A stretch of 64,000 bases of DNA from an uncultured Lachnospiraceae bacterium (GTDB taxonomy: Bacteria > Bacillota > Clostridia > Lachnospirales > Lachnospiraceae), in contig CAJTMB010000008.1 of assembly GCA_910577105.1 (NCBI GenBank), positions 1 to 64,000 on the forward strand, given 5' to 3'. How positions within the stretch are numbered: the stretch's first letter is position 1; every line of letters begins with the position of its first letter. Under the pieces are notes generated by a model. The model had not been told where the DNA came from. It saw only the letters and a list, made by a program, of their open reading frames with translations, and did not search any database. The position numbers were made by a program, and so were the translations under genes. This document shows, in pieces, positions 41,117-50,119 of the stretch.

Positions 41117-42403
41117 ATGGAACAGGAAACGACAAAAACGGCGATAATGGTCAAAGACCTGAAAAAAATGTATAAATTGTATAATAAGCCTTCAGACCGT
41201 TTTAAAGAAGCTTTCGGGCTGGCGAAGGGCAGGTATAAACCCCATTATGCTTTGAACGGTGTAAGTCTGGAAATTTTTCAGGGAGAAACCGTGGGCATTA
41301 TCGGCACCAACGGTTCCGGTAAATCCACCATATTAAAAATCATTACCGGCGTCTTGAGCCCCACGGAGGGTGAAGTAACCGTAAACGGGCGGATTTCCGC
41401 ACTTTTGGAGCTGGGTGCGGGATTTAACATGGAATACAACGGAATTGAAAATGTATATTTAAACGGCACCATGATGGGATTTTCGGAGAAGGAAATTGAT
41501 GAAAAACTTCCCGAGATACTAAAGTTTGCCGATATCGGGGATTATGTATACCAGCCGGTGAAAACCTATTCCAGCGGTATGTTTGTCCGTCTGGCATTTG
41601 CCGTGGCAATTAACATTGAACCCGAAATCCTGATTGTAGATGAGGCTTTGTCTGTCGGAGATGTTTTTTTTCAGGCAAAATGCTACCATAAATTTGAAGA
41701 GTTTAAACAGATGGGGAAAACCATAGTGTTTGTCAGCCATGATTTGAGCAGCATCAGCAAGTACTGTGACAGGGTGTACCTGCTCAATCAGGGGAATCTT
41801 TTGGGCGAGGGCAGCCCCAAGGAAATGATAGACGCTTTCAAAAGGGTATTGGTAGGGCAGTATGAGATTCCCGAACAGAAAGAAGAAATCGTTCTGCCTG
41901 AAGATGCGGTAAATCCCGAGACATTGGAATATGGGACAAAACAGGCTGAAATCACCGAATTTTATATTACGGATGAGAAAGATATAAAAACAACAGCTGT
42001 TATTAAAGGGACATCTTTCTCGATACATGTAAAAGTGCATTTTAATGAGAGAATTGTTGCTCCCATATTTGCTTTTTCCTTTAAAAATATCAAGGGAACG
42101 GAGATTACCGGCACGAACAGCATGATAGAAAAGGCATTTTTGCAGCCGGTGGAGGAAGGAAGCATAAAAGAAGTTGTTTTTACCCAGAATATGAGCCTGC
42201 AAGGCGGGGAATATCTGCTTTCTTTAGGGGTGACAGGTTATGTGGGAAGTGATTTTCAGGTTTACCACAGGCTTTATGATGTGTTGAATGTGACAGTGGT
42301 ATCGGACAAAGACACAGTAGGCTTTTATGACATGGAGTCGGTTGTGGAAGTGCGGGAAGGGACGGAAAAGCCCCGTGTTGTTCCTTACAGACAGCAGGCA
42401 TAA
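41117..42403 (+). CDS. Polysaccharide ABC exporter ATPase with Wzt C-terminal domain
   Basis: A 428-aa ABC ATPase. Walker A GTNGSGKST at about residues 63-71, signature YSSGMFVRLAFAVA, Walker B ILIVDEALSVGD and switch FVSHDL are intact. After about residue 260 a beta-rich extension (EITEFYITDEKDIKTTAV onward) matches the position of the Wzt C-terminal carbohydrate-binding domain, which recognises the finished or capped chain. ATG 41117 follows AAGGG; a TTG frame back to 41075 is rejected. It pairs with the upstream permease. Confidence 0.9.
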   Translation: MEQETTKTAIMVKDLKKMYKLYNKPSDRFKEAFGLAKGRYKPHYALNGVSLEIFQGETVGIIGTNGSGKSTILKIITGVLSPTEGEVTVNGRISALLELGAGFNMEYNGIENVYLNGTMMGFSEKEIDEKLPEILKFADIGDYVYQPVKTYSSGMFVRLAFAVAINIEPEILIVDEALSVGDVFFQAKCYHKFEEFKQMGKTIVFVSHDLSSISKYCDRVYLLNQGNLLGEGSPKEMIDAFKRVLVGQYEIPEQKEEIVLPEDAVNPETLEYGTKQAEITEFYITDEKDIKTTAVIKGTSFSIHVKVHFNERIVAPIFAFSFKNIKGTEITGTNSMIEKAFLQPVEEGSIKEVVFTQNMSLQGGEYLLSLGVTGYVGSDFQVYHRLYDVLNVTVVSDKDTVGFYDMESVVEVREGTEKPRVVPYRQQA

Positions 42404-42437
42404 GAAACAGCGGTACAAAGAATAGGAGTGACCTTAC

Positions 42438-44495
42438 ATGACGGAGCAGATAGGCAGCATTACCTTGGATTTATCGCATTATTCCGGAGAGGACCTCTAC
42501 TGTGACGGACAGGTAGAGGACGAACTTCTGGATATTGCCAAAAATTATGCGGAAACAGAATACCAGAAAATAATTGAGGAGAAAAAAAGCTGGCCCATCC
42601 TCTACCACTTGTCACATTTAAGGGAAAATATTGTGGATTGGATACCAATCGGTAAGGAAGCAAAGGTATTGGAGATTGGCAGCGGATGCGGGGCCATCAC
42701 CGGCGCATTGTCCAAAAAGGCAGGGGAAGTAGTTTGTGTGGATTTGTCAAAAAAGAGAAGTATGATAAATGCCTACAGGCACAGCCTGTGTGACAACATT
42801 ACCATTCACGTAGGGAATTTTAAAGATATTGAGCCGGATTTACCGGCTGATTTTGATTATATTTTTTTGATTGGTGTGCTGGAATACGGCCAAAGCTATA
42901 TGGGAAGCGACAAACCGTTTGAGGAGTTTCTTTCCATTGCAATGAAGCATCTTGCGAAGGGCGGGCGCATCGTGATTGCCATTGAAAATAAATATGGACT
43001 GAAGTATTTTGCCGGCTGTATGGAAGACCATCTGGGGACATATTTTTCGGGCATTGAAAATTACGCTGCCGGAGGCAGTGTGCGGACTTTTTCCAGAAAA
43101 GGCCTTGAGAAGCTTTTTGCAGAATGCGGTATTCAGAAATACTCCTTCTATTATCCGTACCCCGACTACAAATTTATGACAGCGCTTTATTCCGATGCTT
43201 ACCAGCCCGGCAGGGGAGAACTTTCGGGCAATATCCGCAATTTTGACAGGGACAGGATGCTCTTGTTCGATGAAAAACATGCTTTTGACGGTATTGTGGA
43301 GGATGATTTGTTTTCTGTGTTTGCCAATTCCTATGAAGTGGTAATCGGAGAGGAATTTGAAGTAAAATACGTGAAATATTCCAATGACCGCGCTCCGGAA
43401 TTTCGCATCCGGACAGAGATTTGCAAAAATCAAAATGGAGATGCCATAGTGAAAAAACATCCGTTATGCGAGGACGCAAATGAGCATATCAGGGGTATTG
43501 CAGTGGCATACCGGAATCTGCTGGAAAAGTACGAAGGCGGAAATCTTGCAATAAACAAATGTGAATTGCACGAGGAAGACGGAAAGGTATGGGATTCCTT
43601 TGAGTTTTTGGAGGGAAGGCCTTTATCGGAGCTGATGGATGAATGCCTGGACAGAGAGGATATTGAAGGTTTTCATGCATTGTTTAGTCAATATATAGAA
43701 AGAATCGGTTATAATCAGACATTTCCGGTGGCGGATTTTGATTTGATATTCAGTAATATTATGGTGAAAGGGGATGTATGGTCCCTTCTGGATTATGAAT
43801 GGACCTTCGGAAAGGAAGTGGAAGTCAGGGAATTGGCGTTCAGGGCTATCTACTGTTATCTTCTGGAGGATGAAAGAAGAAATAAATTAAATTTAGATAT
43901 AATTATGGAAAAGCTGGGGATTACGGAAAAAGAGGCGGAATATTACAGGGAGCAGGAAATGGACTTTCAGAAATTTGTGACCGGCAAATACAAGTCCATG
44001 CCCGAGATTCGGAACCTGATTGGGCGCCGTATCTTGCAGCCTGTAAAGTGGCTGGATAAATTTACGGGTTTTGAGGAAAAGAACCGTGTACAAATCTATG
44101 AAGATACCGGAAACGGATTTTCCGAAGAAAATTCCTATTTTGTGCCGGATGCTTATCAGGGGGAGCAAATGGTGGAAATGGAAATCAGGGTGGACGGCAA
44201 CGTGCAGGTGCTTCGGATTGACCCTGCCATGGATTCCTGCGTGGTGCATGTGGAGGAGATGACTTTTAACGGCAGACAGGTGCCGTTAAATAACAAAGCG
44301 GTATTTTATACCAATGGCAAAATGTTAAAACCCTCCCCGGGGGCTGTCTTTCCCACACAGGACCCCAATCTGTACATTAAGGTGTCCGGATTGGACAGGC
44401 AGGCGGAAAATATTCTGTATGTGAAAATGGAAGTAGTGAAACTGCCGCTATCGGTGGCGAAGGATATGGCTTTGGCGGTAAAGAAACTGATTTGA
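42438..44495 (+). CDS. Methyltransferase fused to kinase-like domain
   Basis: A 685-aa multidomain protein. Residues 50-245 form a class I methyltransferase with VLEIGSGCGAITG at about 77-89 and VVCVDLSKKR at about 98-107. Residues 290-480 resemble an aminoglycoside-phosphotransferase/kinase-like fold: FEFLEGRPLSE at about 388, DFDLIFSNIM at about 434 in place of the HGDxxxxN catalytic loop, and LLDYEW at about 451 in place of the DxE metal motif. The catalytic His/Asp pair looks altered. The C-terminus is beta-rich. It lies just after Wzt, where chain-terminating methyltransferase/kinase pairs occur in other O-antigen systems, so chain capping is a plausible role. Confidence 0.6.
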   Translation: MTEQIGSITLDLSHYSGEDLYCDGQVEDELLDIAKNYAETEYQKIIEEKKSWPILYHLSHLRENIVDWIPIGKEAKVLEIGSGCGAITGALSKKAGEVVCVDLSKKRSMINAYRHSLCDNITIHVGNFKDIEPDLPADFDYIFLIGVLEYGQSYMGSDKPFEEFLSIAMKHLAKGGRIVIAIENKYGLKYFAGCMEDHLGTYFSGIENYAAGGSVRTFSRKGLEKLFAECGIQKYSFYYPYPDYKFMTALYSDAYQPGRGELSGNIRNFDRDRMLLFDEKHAFDGIVEDDLFSVFANSYEVVIGEEFEVKYVKYSNDRAPEFRIRTEICKNQNGDAIVKKHPLCEDANEHIRGIAVAYRNLLEKYEGGNLAINKCELHEEDGKVWDSFEFLEGRPLSELMDECLDREDIEGFHALFSQYIERIGYNQTFPVADFDLIFSNIMVKGDVWSLLDYEWTFGKEVEVRELAFRAIYCYLLEDERRNKLNLDIIMEKLGITEKEAEYYREQEMDFQKFVTGKYKSMPEIRNLIGRRILQPVKWLDKFTGFEEKNRVQIYEDTGNGFSEENSYFVPDAYQGEQMVEMEIRVDGNVQVLRIDPAMDSCVVHVEEMTFNGRQVPLNNKAVFYTNGKMLKPSPGAVFPTQDPNLYIKVSGLDRQAENILYVKMEVVKLPLSVAKDMALAVKKLI

Positions 44496-44510
44496 CGGGA
44501 GGGAATTCTC

Positions 44511-46364
44511 GTGGGGTTGAAAAGCACAATCAAGGGCCGGATGGTAAAACTGTTAGACAAGCGTTATGAGAAAAAATGCAGGCGGTGCCGGCTTGACTAC
44601 CGGACCTGGATTACGGGGGTGGAAAAGGAAGAAGAGCCTTTTACCCCGGCGGATACGGAAAATGTTGATTTTGAACTTCTTGTTTTCGGGAAAGGCAGTC
44701 TTGCAGAAGGGGCAGCCGGGTGGTTTGCCGGATATTTTGCGAAGCACCCAAAGGCGCTGCTTGCCTATGGGGATGAGGATGTGGAACAGGCAGACCATTC
44801 TTTTGGCAGTCCCTGGCTGAAACCGGACTGGTCCCCCGATTCTTACTTGTGCAGGGATTATCTGGGGAGCGTTATCGCGGTGAGAAAAAGCCTTTATGAC
44901 AGGCTGGATGAAAAAGAACGCGCGGAAGAAGGCGCCTGTCACGACAGGCTGGTGGAACTGGCGGGAGGATTTGAAAAAGGGTGCGGGAGTATCGGCCACG
45001 TCAAAGGAATCCTTTTCCACAGGAAAGAAAGCTGGCCTTTGCCGGGAGAAGGCAGACGGGGAAAACTGCCAGCAGGGCTGTCACAAAAAAACGACAGGAA
45101 GACAAATCTGGTTTCCGTGATAATTCCATCCAAGGATAATGTTTCCGTATTAAAGCATTGCCTGGAAACACTGTGTAAAACGGTTAAGGACATTTCATAT
45201 GAAATCATTGTGGTGGATAACGGAAGCAGTGAGGATACAAAAAAAGCGGTTTCAGCAGAAATAGAAAAGTTAAATTGCGATTTAAAGATTGCCAAATGCT
45301 TAAAAAGAGCCATATATCTTTATGAGCCGATGGAATTTAATTTTTCCAGAATGTGTAATCTGGGCGCCGCACGCGCGGAAGGCAACCTTTTTTTATTTTT
45401 AAACGATGATATGGAAGCAGTGGAAGAGGGATGGCTGGAAAATATGGCAGCACAGTCACTTTGTCCGTGGACCGGGGCTGTGGGGATGAAGCTTTTGTAT
45501 CCGGATTCCGGCTGCATCCAGCATGCGGGAATTACCAATATTGCCATTGGCCCGGTTCACAAGTTGCAGTCCTTAAAGGATAACAGATGTTATTATGACG
45601 GCAGGAACACAGGCGTCTGGAACGTGCTGGCGGTGACGGGGGCATGCCTGATGCTGCGGAGGGAGTTGTTTGCGGAAACCGGAGGCTTTGCCGAAGAAAT
45701 GGCGGTGGCATTTAATGATGTGGATTTGTGTTTTACCCTTTACGAATTGGGTTACCGCAATGCAATCATCAATACAAGGCATCTTTTACACCATGAATCG
45801 TTAAGCAGGGGTTATGACGAAACGGAAGAAAAGAAAAAGCGGCTGGCAGGGGAAAGGGAAATACTGTATAAAAGGCATCCCGGGCTGGAGGACAGGGACC
45901 CGTTTTATCACCCGTGGCTGAATGGGGAAGTGCTGGATACCAGAATAGTCCCGGCATATGAAGAGGGACTGACCTTTACGGATGCAGAAGAGTATGTGCC
46001 GGCGGGCAGTCTGGACAAAATAAGGAGGGACGACTGCCTTATCGTTAGGGTGGAACATGTGGCAGAGGGAAAAATGAGGGGATATGCAGTGGTGCTGGGC
46101 AGTGACAATGCCTGTTTTGCAAAACAGTTGCTGTTTAGTCCGCAAAATGACAGGAAAACCGTATACCGCATGGACTATAAGGAGCAGTACCGCTCGGATT
46201 TGGAGGAGAATATGCCCGACCAGAAAAATGTTGCCCTGTGCGGTTTTTACGTAGAATTTGTCAAACCGCTTCCTTCAGGGGAATACCGTGTCGGCGCCCT
46301 GGCGAGGGATAAAATATCGGGAGCCTGCCTGATGAACTGGAGCAGCAGGACGGTTACCTTCTAA
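44511..46364 (+). CDS. Large GT2 protein, degenerate first domain and intact second
   Basis: A 617-aa protein. Residues about 50-140 retain only the late part of a GT2 domain (YGDEDVEQ and SPWLKPDWSPDSYLCRDYLG); its nucleotide-binding start is missing. Residues about 200-440 are a complete GT2 domain: SVIIPSKDNVSVL, VVDNGSSED, FLNDDMEAV, IQHAGITN, VTGACLMLRRELF and FNDVDLCFTL. The C-terminal 150 residues are beta-rich and unassigned. GTG 44511 with a GGAGGG RBS is the start. It is a paralogue of 46376-48331 and 50120-51523 and probably extends a rhamnan-like chain. Confidence 0.75.
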   Translation: MGLKSTIKGRMVKLLDKRYEKKCRRCRLDYRTWITGVEKEEEPFTPADTENVDFELLVFGKGSLAEGAAGWFAGYFAKHPKALLAYGDEDVEQADHSFGSPWLKPDWSPDSYLCRDYLGSVIAVRKSLYDRLDEKERAEEGACHDRLVELAGGFEKGCGSIGHVKGILFHRKESWPLPGEGRRGKLPAGLSQKNDRKTNLVSVIIPSKDNVSVLKHCLETLCKTVKDISYEIIVVDNGSSEDTKKAVSAEIEKLNCDLKIAKCLKRAIYLYEPMEFNFSRMCNLGAARAEGNLFLFLNDDMEAVEEGWLENMAAQSLCPWTGAVGMKLLYPDSGCIQHAGITNIAIGPVHKLQSLKDNRCYYDGRNTGVWNVLAVTGACLMLRRELFAETGGFAEEMAVAFNDVDLCFTLYELGYRNAIINTRHLLHHESLSRGYDETEEKKKRLAGEREILYKRHPGLEDRDPFYHPWLNGEVLDTRIVPAYEEGLTFTDAEEYVPAGSLDKIRRDDCLIVRVEHVAEGKMRGYAVVLGSDNACFAKQLLFSPQNDRKTVYRMDYKEQYRSDLEENMPDQKNVALCGFYVEFVKPLPSGEYRVGALARDKISGACLMNWSSRTVTF

Positions 46365-46375
46365 GGAGAAGTGAA

Positions 46376-48331
46376 ATGGATTATAAAGAGGAATATGAAA
46401 AGGAACACAACAGAAATGCGGCGCTTGCGGTAAGGATTACGGAGCTGGAGGCTGCCAATGAAGAACTGCAGTTTAAGCTTGACCGTATCAAGAATAATCC
46501 GCTCTGGAAGATAAGCAAGCCCTTCAGAAGCCTGATGCACTGGGGAATCAGGCAGTGGAGACGGCTGAGGGGTCTGGGGGGGCCAAGAGGGATTGCCGCA
46601 AAAATCAGATATAAAAAGCGGTTGAAAGCAGTCATGAAAAAATATGGCACGGAAAGCTTCCCGGCACCCGAAGAGGTTTTGGAACAAAGGCGGACCGTAT
46701 TCGGGCGTCCGGTAAAGATAAGCATACTGGTTCCGCTTTATAACACTCCCCTGGATTTTTTAAAGCAAATGCTGGATTCGGTGGTGAACCAGACTTATGA
46801 AAACTGGGAACTGTGTCTGGCGGACGGTTCGGATTCACAGCACACCGAAGTGGAAAAAGTCTGTAAGCAGTATCAGGAAAAGGATGGGGCGGGGCGCATC
46901 CTTTATCGGAAGCTGGAAAAAAACGAAGGAATTTCCGGCAACACCAACGCCTGCTTTCAGATGTCAACGGGTGAATATATCGGTCTGTTTGACCATGACG
47001 ATATCCTGCATCCCTGCGCGCTTTTTTACTATGTGCAGGCAATTAACGAACAGGGAGCGGATTATTTGTACTGTGACGAAACGACTTTTAAAAACGGCAA
47101 CATAGATAAGATGCTTACCATGCATTTTAAGCCGGACTATGCGCCGGACAACCTGCGAGCCAACAACTATATCTGCCATTTCAGCGTTTTTGCAAGGAAC
47201 CTTTTGGAGGGAACGGAGCTTTTCCGCACAAAATATAACGGCAGTCAGGACCATGACATGATTCTCAGACTGACGGATAAGGCTAAGAAAGTGGTGCATA
47301 TCCCAAGACTGCTCTATTACTGGCGCAGTCATGCAGGCAGCGTGGCTTCCGGCATCGATGCAAAGCCTTACGCCATAGAAGCTGCAAAGGGAGCCATAGC
47401 GGAGCATTTGAGGCAGCATGGCTTTTCGGATTTCAAGATTGAAAGCACGAGGGCGTGTGAAACTATTTTCCGAATCAGGTACCGGATACTGGGCTGCCCG
47501 AAGATATCCATTATCATAGCCAATAAAGACCATAAAGAGGATTTGTGCCGGTGCGTAAATTCCATACTGGATAAGTCCACATATCAGAACTATGAAATCA
47601 TTATAGTGGAAAACAACAGCGTTACCCCTGAAATCTCTGCCTATTACGCGGAACTGGAACACAATCCAAAAGTCAGGATAGTTAACTATAAGGATACATT
47701 TAATTACTCTGCAATCAACAATCTGGGTGTTTCAAAAGCAGAAGGCGAATATATTTTACTTTTAAACAACGATACGGAGGTCATTACCCCAAGCTGGATG
47801 GAGGAGCTTTTGATGTATGCCCAGCGGGAGGATGTGGGCGCCGTGGGGGCAAAACTGTACTATGCGGACAAAGGCATCCAGCATGCAGGCGTGGTTATCG
47901 GGCTGGGGGCCCACCGCACTGCCGGTCATACTCACTATAAACAGCCTAAGGAAAATATGGGATACATGGGAAGGCTTTGCTACGCGCAGAATATGTCGGC
48001 TGTGACAGGAGCCTGCCTTATGGTTAAAAAAGCTTTGTATGAGGAGGTTGGAGGACTGGAGGAAAGTTTTGCCGTTTCCTTGAATGACGTGGATTTTTGC
48101 CTAAAACTGAGGGAAAAGGGAATGTTAAATATTTTCACTCCGTTTGCTGAACTTTATCATTATGAGTCCACCTCGAGAGGACTGGATGACAAAGGGGATA
48201 AGGCAAGGCGTTATGAAGAAGAATCGGCACGCTTCCGTGAAAAATGGCAGCAAGCGCTGGCAGGGGGAGACCCTTATTACAATCCCAATTTTTCTCTGGA
48301 CAGAAGTGATTTTTCTTTAAAAGTGATGTAA
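46376..48331 (+). CDS. Dual-domain GT2 glycosyltransferase
   Basis: A 651-aa protein with an N-terminal coiled-coil-like stretch (about 1-45), a basic segment, and two full GT2 domains. Domain 1 (about 114-345): ISILVPLYNTPLDFL, LFDHDDIL, YCDETTF and QDHDMILRL. Domain 2 (about 375-640): ISIIIANKDHKEDL, VENNSVTP, LLNNDTEV, IQHAGVVIG, VTGACLMVKKALY and LNDVDFCLKL. Such tandem GT2 proteins occur in rhamnan and O-antigen loci and can make two linkages. This is the only one of the three paralogues with both domains whole. Confidence 0.85.
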   Translation: MDYKEEYEKEHNRNAALAVRITELEAANEELQFKLDRIKNNPLWKISKPFRSLMHWGIRQWRRLRGLGGPRGIAAKIRYKKRLKAVMKKYGTESFPAPEEVLEQRRTVFGRPVKISILVPLYNTPLDFLKQMLDSVVNQTYENWELCLADGSDSQHTEVEKVCKQYQEKDGAGRILYRKLEKNEGISGNTNACFQMSTGEYIGLFDHDDILHPCALFYYVQAINEQGADYLYCDETTFKNGNIDKMLTMHFKPDYAPDNLRANNYICHFSVFARNLLEGTELFRTKYNGSQDHDMILRLTDKAKKVVHIPRLLYYWRSHAGSVASGIDAKPYAIEAAKGAIAEHLRQHGFSDFKIESTRACETIFRIRYRILGCPKISIIIANKDHKEDLCRCVNSILDKSTYQNYEIIIVENNSVTPEISAYYAELEHNPKVRIVNYKDTFNYSAINNLGVSKAEGEYILLLNNDTEVITPSWMEELLMYAQREDVGAVGAKLYYADKGIQHAGVVIGLGAHRTAGHTHYKQPKENMGYMGRLCYAQNMSAVTGACLMVKKALYEEVGGLEESFAVSLNDVDFCLKLREKGMLNIFTPFAELYHYESTSRGLDDKGDKARRYEEESARFREKWQQALAGGDPYYNPNFSLDRSDFSLKVM

Positions 48332-48344
48332 AATCTGCTATACT
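48316..48344 (+). promoter_or_regulatory. Promoter candidate for phosphoglucomutase gene
   Basis: TTTAAA (48316-48321) and TATACT (48339-48344), spacing 17 bp, overlapping the end of the upstream GT2 gene. The 57-bp gap to the next start codon carries a strong AGGAGG. Confidence 0.5.
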
Positions 48345-48388
48345 GGTAAAATAAGTCAATAAAAACTGTTAATTTAGGAGGATTTGTT

Positions 48389-50110
48389 ATGGATTATAAG
48401 AGCAAGTACCGGTTCTGGCTGGAGAACAGCTATTTTGACGAGGACACCAAACAGGAGCTGCGGGCTGTCCAAAATGACGAAAAAGAAATAGAAGACCGCT
48501 TTTATAAGGATTTGGAGTTTGGCACCGGCGGATTAAGAGGAGTGATTGGCGCCGGAACAAACCGCATGAACATATATACCGTACGCAAAGCGACACAGGG
48601 ACTTGCCAATTATATCTTAAAGCAGGGAGGCGAAAAACGCAGTGTGGCAATCGCCTACGATTCCAGAAGAATGTCGCCTGAATTTGCCGATACGGCAGCG
48701 CTGTGCCTTGCGGCAAACGGCATTAAGGCATATGTGTTTGAATCCTTGCGCCCGACGCCGGAGCTTTCCTTTGCCCTCCGTACGCTTCACTGCGTTTCCG
48801 GCATTGTCGTTACTGCAAGCCACAATCCGCCTGAATATAACGGATACAAAGTATACTGGGAGGACGGCGCACAGGTAACGGCGCCCCGTGACAAGGAAAT
48901 TATTGAAGAAGTAAACAACATTACGGACTACAATACGGTTAAGACCATGGAAAAGGAGGAAGCCGTAAAAGCAGGTCTTTATGAAGTAATCGGCTCTGAA
49001 ATTGACGATGCCTACATGGTGGAACTGAAGAAACAGATTATCCATCCCGAGGTGATTGCAGAGGTGGCTGACGATATCAAAATTGTATATACACCACTGT
49101 GCGGTACGGGCAATAAGCCCGTAAGGCGTGTTCTTTCCGAACTGGGATTTAAGCATGTGTATGTGGTGCCGGAACAGGAAAATCCGGACCCTGATTTCAC
49201 CACGCTGGACTACCCGAATCCCGAAGACCCCAAGGCATTTACCTATGCCCTGCGTCTTGCAAAGGAAAAGGATGCGGACATTGTACTGGCAACCGACCCC
49301 GATGCGGACCGTCTCGGCGTCTATGCAAAGGATACAAAGACAGGGGAATATGTTCCGTTTACGGGTAATATGTCCGGTATGCTGATTGCGGAATATATTT
49401 TAAGGGAAAAGGCGAAAACCGGTTCCATGCCTGAAAATCCGGCGCTGGTAACGACCATCGTGACCACCAACATGGCTGACGCCATCACAAAAGCATACGG
49501 CGTTAAGATGATAGAAGTCTTGACCGGATTTAAGTTTATCGGTGAGCAAATTAAGCTGTTTGAACAGACGGGTTCAAATAACTATCTATTCGGTCTGGAA
49601 GAAAGCTACGGATGCCTTGCAGGCACCCATGCAAGGGACAAGGATGCATGTGTAGCCGTGATGTGCCTTTGCGAAGTTGCCGCCTATTGTAAGAAAGAGG
49701 GCAGGACGCTCTGGGATATGATGCTGGAAATGTATGAGAAATACGGTTACTTTAAAGAAACACAGTATACCATCACACTGAAGGGCGTCGACGGAGCAAA
49801 ACAGATTGCGGAGATTATGGATAATCTCAGAAAGAATCCGCCGAAGGCCTTTGGAGATTTGAAAGTGCTTCGTTTCCGTGACTATCAGGAAGACAAGATT
49901 GTGGACATGGAGACCGGTGAGGTTACGCCTACGGGCCTGCCCAAATCAAATGTCCTGTATTTTGAACTTCCCGACAATTTCTGGTGTTGTGCACGTCCGT
50001 CCGGCACGGAGCCCAAAATCAAGTTCTACATGGGTATTAAGGGAGAAAGCCTTGAGGACGCAGAACAAAAGGTGTTAAAACTGACAGAAGATTTAAAGGC
50101 GGTTCTTTAA
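48389..50110 (+). CDS. Alpha-D-phosphohexomutase (phosphoglucomutase/phosphomannomutase)
   Basis: A 573-aa four-domain phosphohexomutase of the PgcA/PGM2-like type. GTGGLRG at about residues 47-53, the phosphoserine loop TASHNPPEYNGYK at about 142-154, the metal loop DPDADRLG at about 303-310, EESYGCLAGTHARDKDA and the C-terminal phosphate-binding RPSGTEPKIKFY are all intact. It interconverts glucose-6-phosphate and glucose-1-phosphate and so feeds RmlA. It has its own promoter candidate, which fits a general metabolic role. Confidence 0.92.
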   Translation: MDYKSKYRFWLENSYFDEDTKQELRAVQNDEKEIEDRFYKDLEFGTGGLRGVIGAGTNRMNIYTVRKATQGLANYILKQGGEKRSVAIAYDSRRMSPEFADTAALCLAANGIKAYVFESLRPTPELSFALRTLHCVSGIVVTASHNPPEYNGYKVYWEDGAQVTAPRDKEIIEEVNNITDYNTVKTMEKEEAVKAGLYEVIGSEIDDAYMVELKKQIIHPEVIAEVADDIKIVYTPLCGTGNKPVRRVLSELGFKHVYVVPEQENPDPDFTTLDYPNPEDPKAFTYALRLAKEKDADIVLATDPDADRLGVYAKDTKTGEYVPFTGNMSGMLIAEYILREKAKTGSMPENPALVTTIVTTNMADAITKAYGVKMIEVLTGFKFIGEQIKLFEQTGSNNYLFGLEESYGCLAGTHARDKDACVAVMCLCEVAAYCKKEGRTLWDMMLEMYEKYGYFKETQYTITLKGVDGAKQIAEIMDNLRKNPPKAFGDLKVLRFRDYQEDKIVDMETGEVTPTGLPKSNVLYFELPDNFWCCARPSGTEPKIKFYMGIKGESLEDAEQKVLKLTEDLKAVL

Positions 50111-50119
50111 GGAAGAGTT

